From NCBI GenBank assembly GCA_905397405.1, contig CAJPVJ010000567.1, positions 1-23,003 on the forward strand: a stretch of DNA of 23,003 nucleotides. Direction: 5' to 3'. This document shows, piece after piece, positions 20,559 to 23,003 of this stretch. This DNA comes from Oppiella nova. Lineage: Eukaryota > Arthropoda > Arachnida > Sarcoptiformes > Oppiidae. Each line of letters opens with the position of its first letter. The stretch's first letter is position 1. The translations under genes were made by a program, and so were the position numbers. The notes under the pieces are model-generated. The model was given only the letters and a program-made list of their open reading frames with translations. It did no database searches and was not told the origin of the DNA.

Positions 20559-20734
20559 TAATAGCTCTTTCAAACACATTGTGTAACATACAGCCCAACC
20601 CCTGTTTAAGGCGGTGCTCTACTCTCTTTCTCTCTCTCTGATATGTAAAACACTTGTGTTGAGTGAATATGTAGAGCACCGCCTAAAACAGGGGTTGGGC
20701 TGTATGTTACACAATGTGTTTGAAAAAGCTATTA
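20559..20734. mobile_element. MITE-like hairpin element with 62-bp inverted arms
   Basis: The arms 20561-20622 and 20671-20732 are inverted copies with two mismatches in 62 bp, around a 48-bp CT-containing loop. TA lies immediately outside each arm (20559-20560 and 20733-20734), as expected for a Tc1/mariner-type TA target duplication. The whole is about 172 bp with no coding capacity, which suits a non-autonomous foldback element. The arms are much GC-richer than the flanks. A transcript would fold into a long near-perfect hairpin, so a small-RNA precursor is the main alternative. Confidence 0.7.
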
Positions 20735-22268
20735 TTATTTGATCATGATAACTAATAGTTTAAATACATAATTGATGATAGGATAATATATTTAAAAATC
20801 AGTGTTCAAATATTTACATAATATTTCAGCTAGATATATTTTATATATTAAGCCCCACACTACCTGTGCTTATAGTGGTTATCCCTTATAATATACAGTA
20901 TATTACTTAATAGTATTTATACGTATATCTCGTATAATCTATGGTTTTATTTCTCAAAGACAATGAAAAATATTTTTGAGCTTTTAATCCGTAAAATGTC
21001 CTTAAATTTCGCAAAACTTTTTTAATAATAATAATAAAATATTTTACTAAAAGTTTTGGTGAAACAAAAAGTTTATTGTATTTCGCATTCAAATGAAAAT
21101 AAAAACATTTATTTATTTTGTGTTTATGTTTATTATATCGTATATAATATATAATTATAGTGTGTATGGCATATAAAACAAACACATACAAAATAATGTC
21201 AAATAAAATATTTTAATTATACATAGGCATTTATTTATAAAAATGTTTTTGTGGGACAGGCGTATATTTCAATGATAGACAGGTTCAGTAGGTATGGCCT
21301 GACATCACATGTCGTACACGATTATCTACTGACTTATTATTTAATTAAAAAAATATTTTTTCGTATAAATTAAAAAATTGTTTTTGTTTTTCATATTTCA
21401 ATGCATTTACACCTTATGTGTCATTACGTGTTATCAGTTGATTGTATTCATTACTACCACACGTTGTAGTGTATGTGAAAATACGGTACATTTTATATAC
21501 ATACGCCCTGGTATTACATCATATTAGGTTTATATTAATTATTTAAAATGTGCATATTATTTTGTAGTATGGTAATAAAAAATATTATTAATGTTTTTGC
21601 ATTTATATATGGTTAGGTATCATGGCGTAATTAACCCACAGATTATACACATAAATGGTTACAATATAAAAACTATTAATTATGTTATTTATGAGTAAAA
21701 TAATTTATATATGTAAACTAGCATGGTGCTTGAGAAGATTTATGTAATTTTTGTATATTAAATCAAAAATTTATTTAAGTAAATATCTATTAACCTCCAG
21801 TAGGTGTTGCCAACATTTTGATAAAATAATTATTTATTTTAGTAATCAATAATTTATACACTAAATTACAGTTTAGATAAAAAAATAAAAAAATAGTTTA
21901 AATATAACATAAAATAATAATTTTAAAATATTTAAACTAAATATATTTATAAACTTTAGACAGTCATTGCAATTAGCTTGTAACAAAAAATATAACTAAA
22001 AACGGATTTATATTTTAGTTTTAGTCGGAAAGTTATAATCAAAAAACTTATAATCTATGCATGAATTGAGTGTAGAAATGACATGTCGTATATAAAAATA
22101 ATTACCAAAAATTTGTGTCTCTCTTAAAATAAAAATATAACTTATTTTTAGTTCAAACCCTAAATTATAACATAAATTTTGAAGTAGTTTTTGAGCTCAA
22201 AGTTATATAACATCTTAAAAACCTATTGATTATAATCTGTGGAGAGAGAGACTCAAGTAATAAGCGAC

Positions 22269-22271
<3 letters not shown>
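20735..22271. other. AT-rich DNA, no gene seen
   Basis: No supported gene. A 94-codon ATG frame on the minus strand (21191 down to 20907) is Lys/Tyr/Ile-rich low-complexity and probably chance. A small GC-richer patch at 21250-21320 has no frame. Confidence 0.5.

Positions 22272-22304
<33 letters not shown>
22272..22304. repeat. (TC)n microsatellite bordering the second long repeat
   Basis: A CT run ending at 22304, directly before copy 2 of the long direct repeat. A short GA run at 22242-22251 lies just upstream in the opposite sense. Confidence 0.95.
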
Positions 22305-22305
<1 letters not shown>

Positions 22306-22310
<5 letters not shown>

Positions 22311-23003
22311 CATAGCAAACCACTAAATAGTATATAAAAAATATTTATTAAAATATTTATATATCGGAAGTGAACTGAAAATATAAAACTATTTAATAAG
22401 CAATTTATATGCAAAATATTTTTATCATACTATACATAGCAATCGTAAATATTTGCTATTACTAGACACCAGGTACATTATACCGGGTGTACACTGTATA
22501 TGTAAATGACCTTAAGATTTGAGTTTAAAAAATAGCATTTTTTTCGGATATTTTTTACGTCGACTTCAGTGAAGAGATATTTATACCAAAAAAGAGCAAA
22601 AAATAAATTTGAAAATAATTTATGTGTATTTCAAAGGCAATTATTTTTTGCTTGTTGTTTTCTAGTCACTAAAAAATAAATTATTTTTTGTACCCAAAAA
22701 TGTCTGATTGGTATATATTTAAAGTTATGAATTTAAATTGCATAATTATAGCTATATATAATATTATTTGAATATATACATGCACCCATACAATATGTAT
22801 ATTAGATAGGTAAATTTGGCTAATTACTAGTTTCGTATTTAAATTAATTTAAAAGTGTTTTCAAAAGGTTTGTGTGAAATAAATATAATATTATAAAAAT
22901 GATTTGCATTTCAAAGACTGTACTCGATATGTGAGATAAACTTTATTTTGTTAGACAATTGAAATGTAATGTGTATTCAATTGTATTGTCTCTACGATAT
23001 TAT
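22306..23003 (+). repeat. Long direct repeat, copy 2 (cut by window end)
   Basis: This is the 698-bp counterpart of 19254-19952, still matching at the last base of the window. Its left boundary coincides with the end of the CT tract, whereas copy 1 has unrelated DNA on its left. Confidence 0.9.

Noticed and set aside
20907-21191. 94-codon minus-strand frame
   Set aside because: It is Lys/Tyr/Ile-rich low-complexity with no domain, GC rise or splice context.

Overview
This is eukaryotic nuclear DNA. It is very AT-rich (roughly 70-80% A+T by eye), almost gene-free, rich in (CT)n/(GA)n microsatellites, and contains split genes with short introns (59-70 nt in the best cases). An arthropod, perhaps a mite, would fit, but no recognisable gene fixes the taxon. 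I recognise no gene by name. The calls rest on open frames, splice-site phase, local GC rise in exons, and similarity between copies inside the window.

Layout. 1-9760: intergenic or intronic DNA with microsatellites and three perfect 127-bp duplications (1805, 7823, 8377). Each has its two copies separated by a single 'a', which looks like a de Bruijn (k=127) assembly artefact rather than biology. 9801-14830: a compact cluster of orphan genes. It holds (i) a short secreted peptide gene with two KR-flanked repeats (+); (ii) a split gene on the minus strand with a signal-like start, KPQL repeats, a Thr/Ser-rich linker and a Cys-free C-terminal domain; (iii) a split plus-strand gene of unknown family; (iv) a diverged, broken tandem paralogue of (iii); and (v) a possible extra exon. 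Genes (i) and (ii) converge tail to tail. Genes (ii) and (iii) are head to head.

14831-23003: non-coding, extremely AT-rich DNA with a few GC-richer islands (15000-15300, 18350-18860, 21250-21320), a short inverted-repeat element (20559-20734, MITE-like, TA flanks), and a roughly 98% identical direct repeat of about 700 bp (19254-19952 and 22306-23003). The second repeat copy runs off the window end.

The most informative observations are the three identical-format 127-bp duplications, the intragenic duplication that made a new exon in the minus-strand gene, and the tandem paralogue pair. In that pair one copy carries an 11-bp-flanked insertion and the other a frameshift plus stop. I see no CRISPR array, rRNA or convincing tRNA gene, and no demonstrable new defence or enzymatic system.
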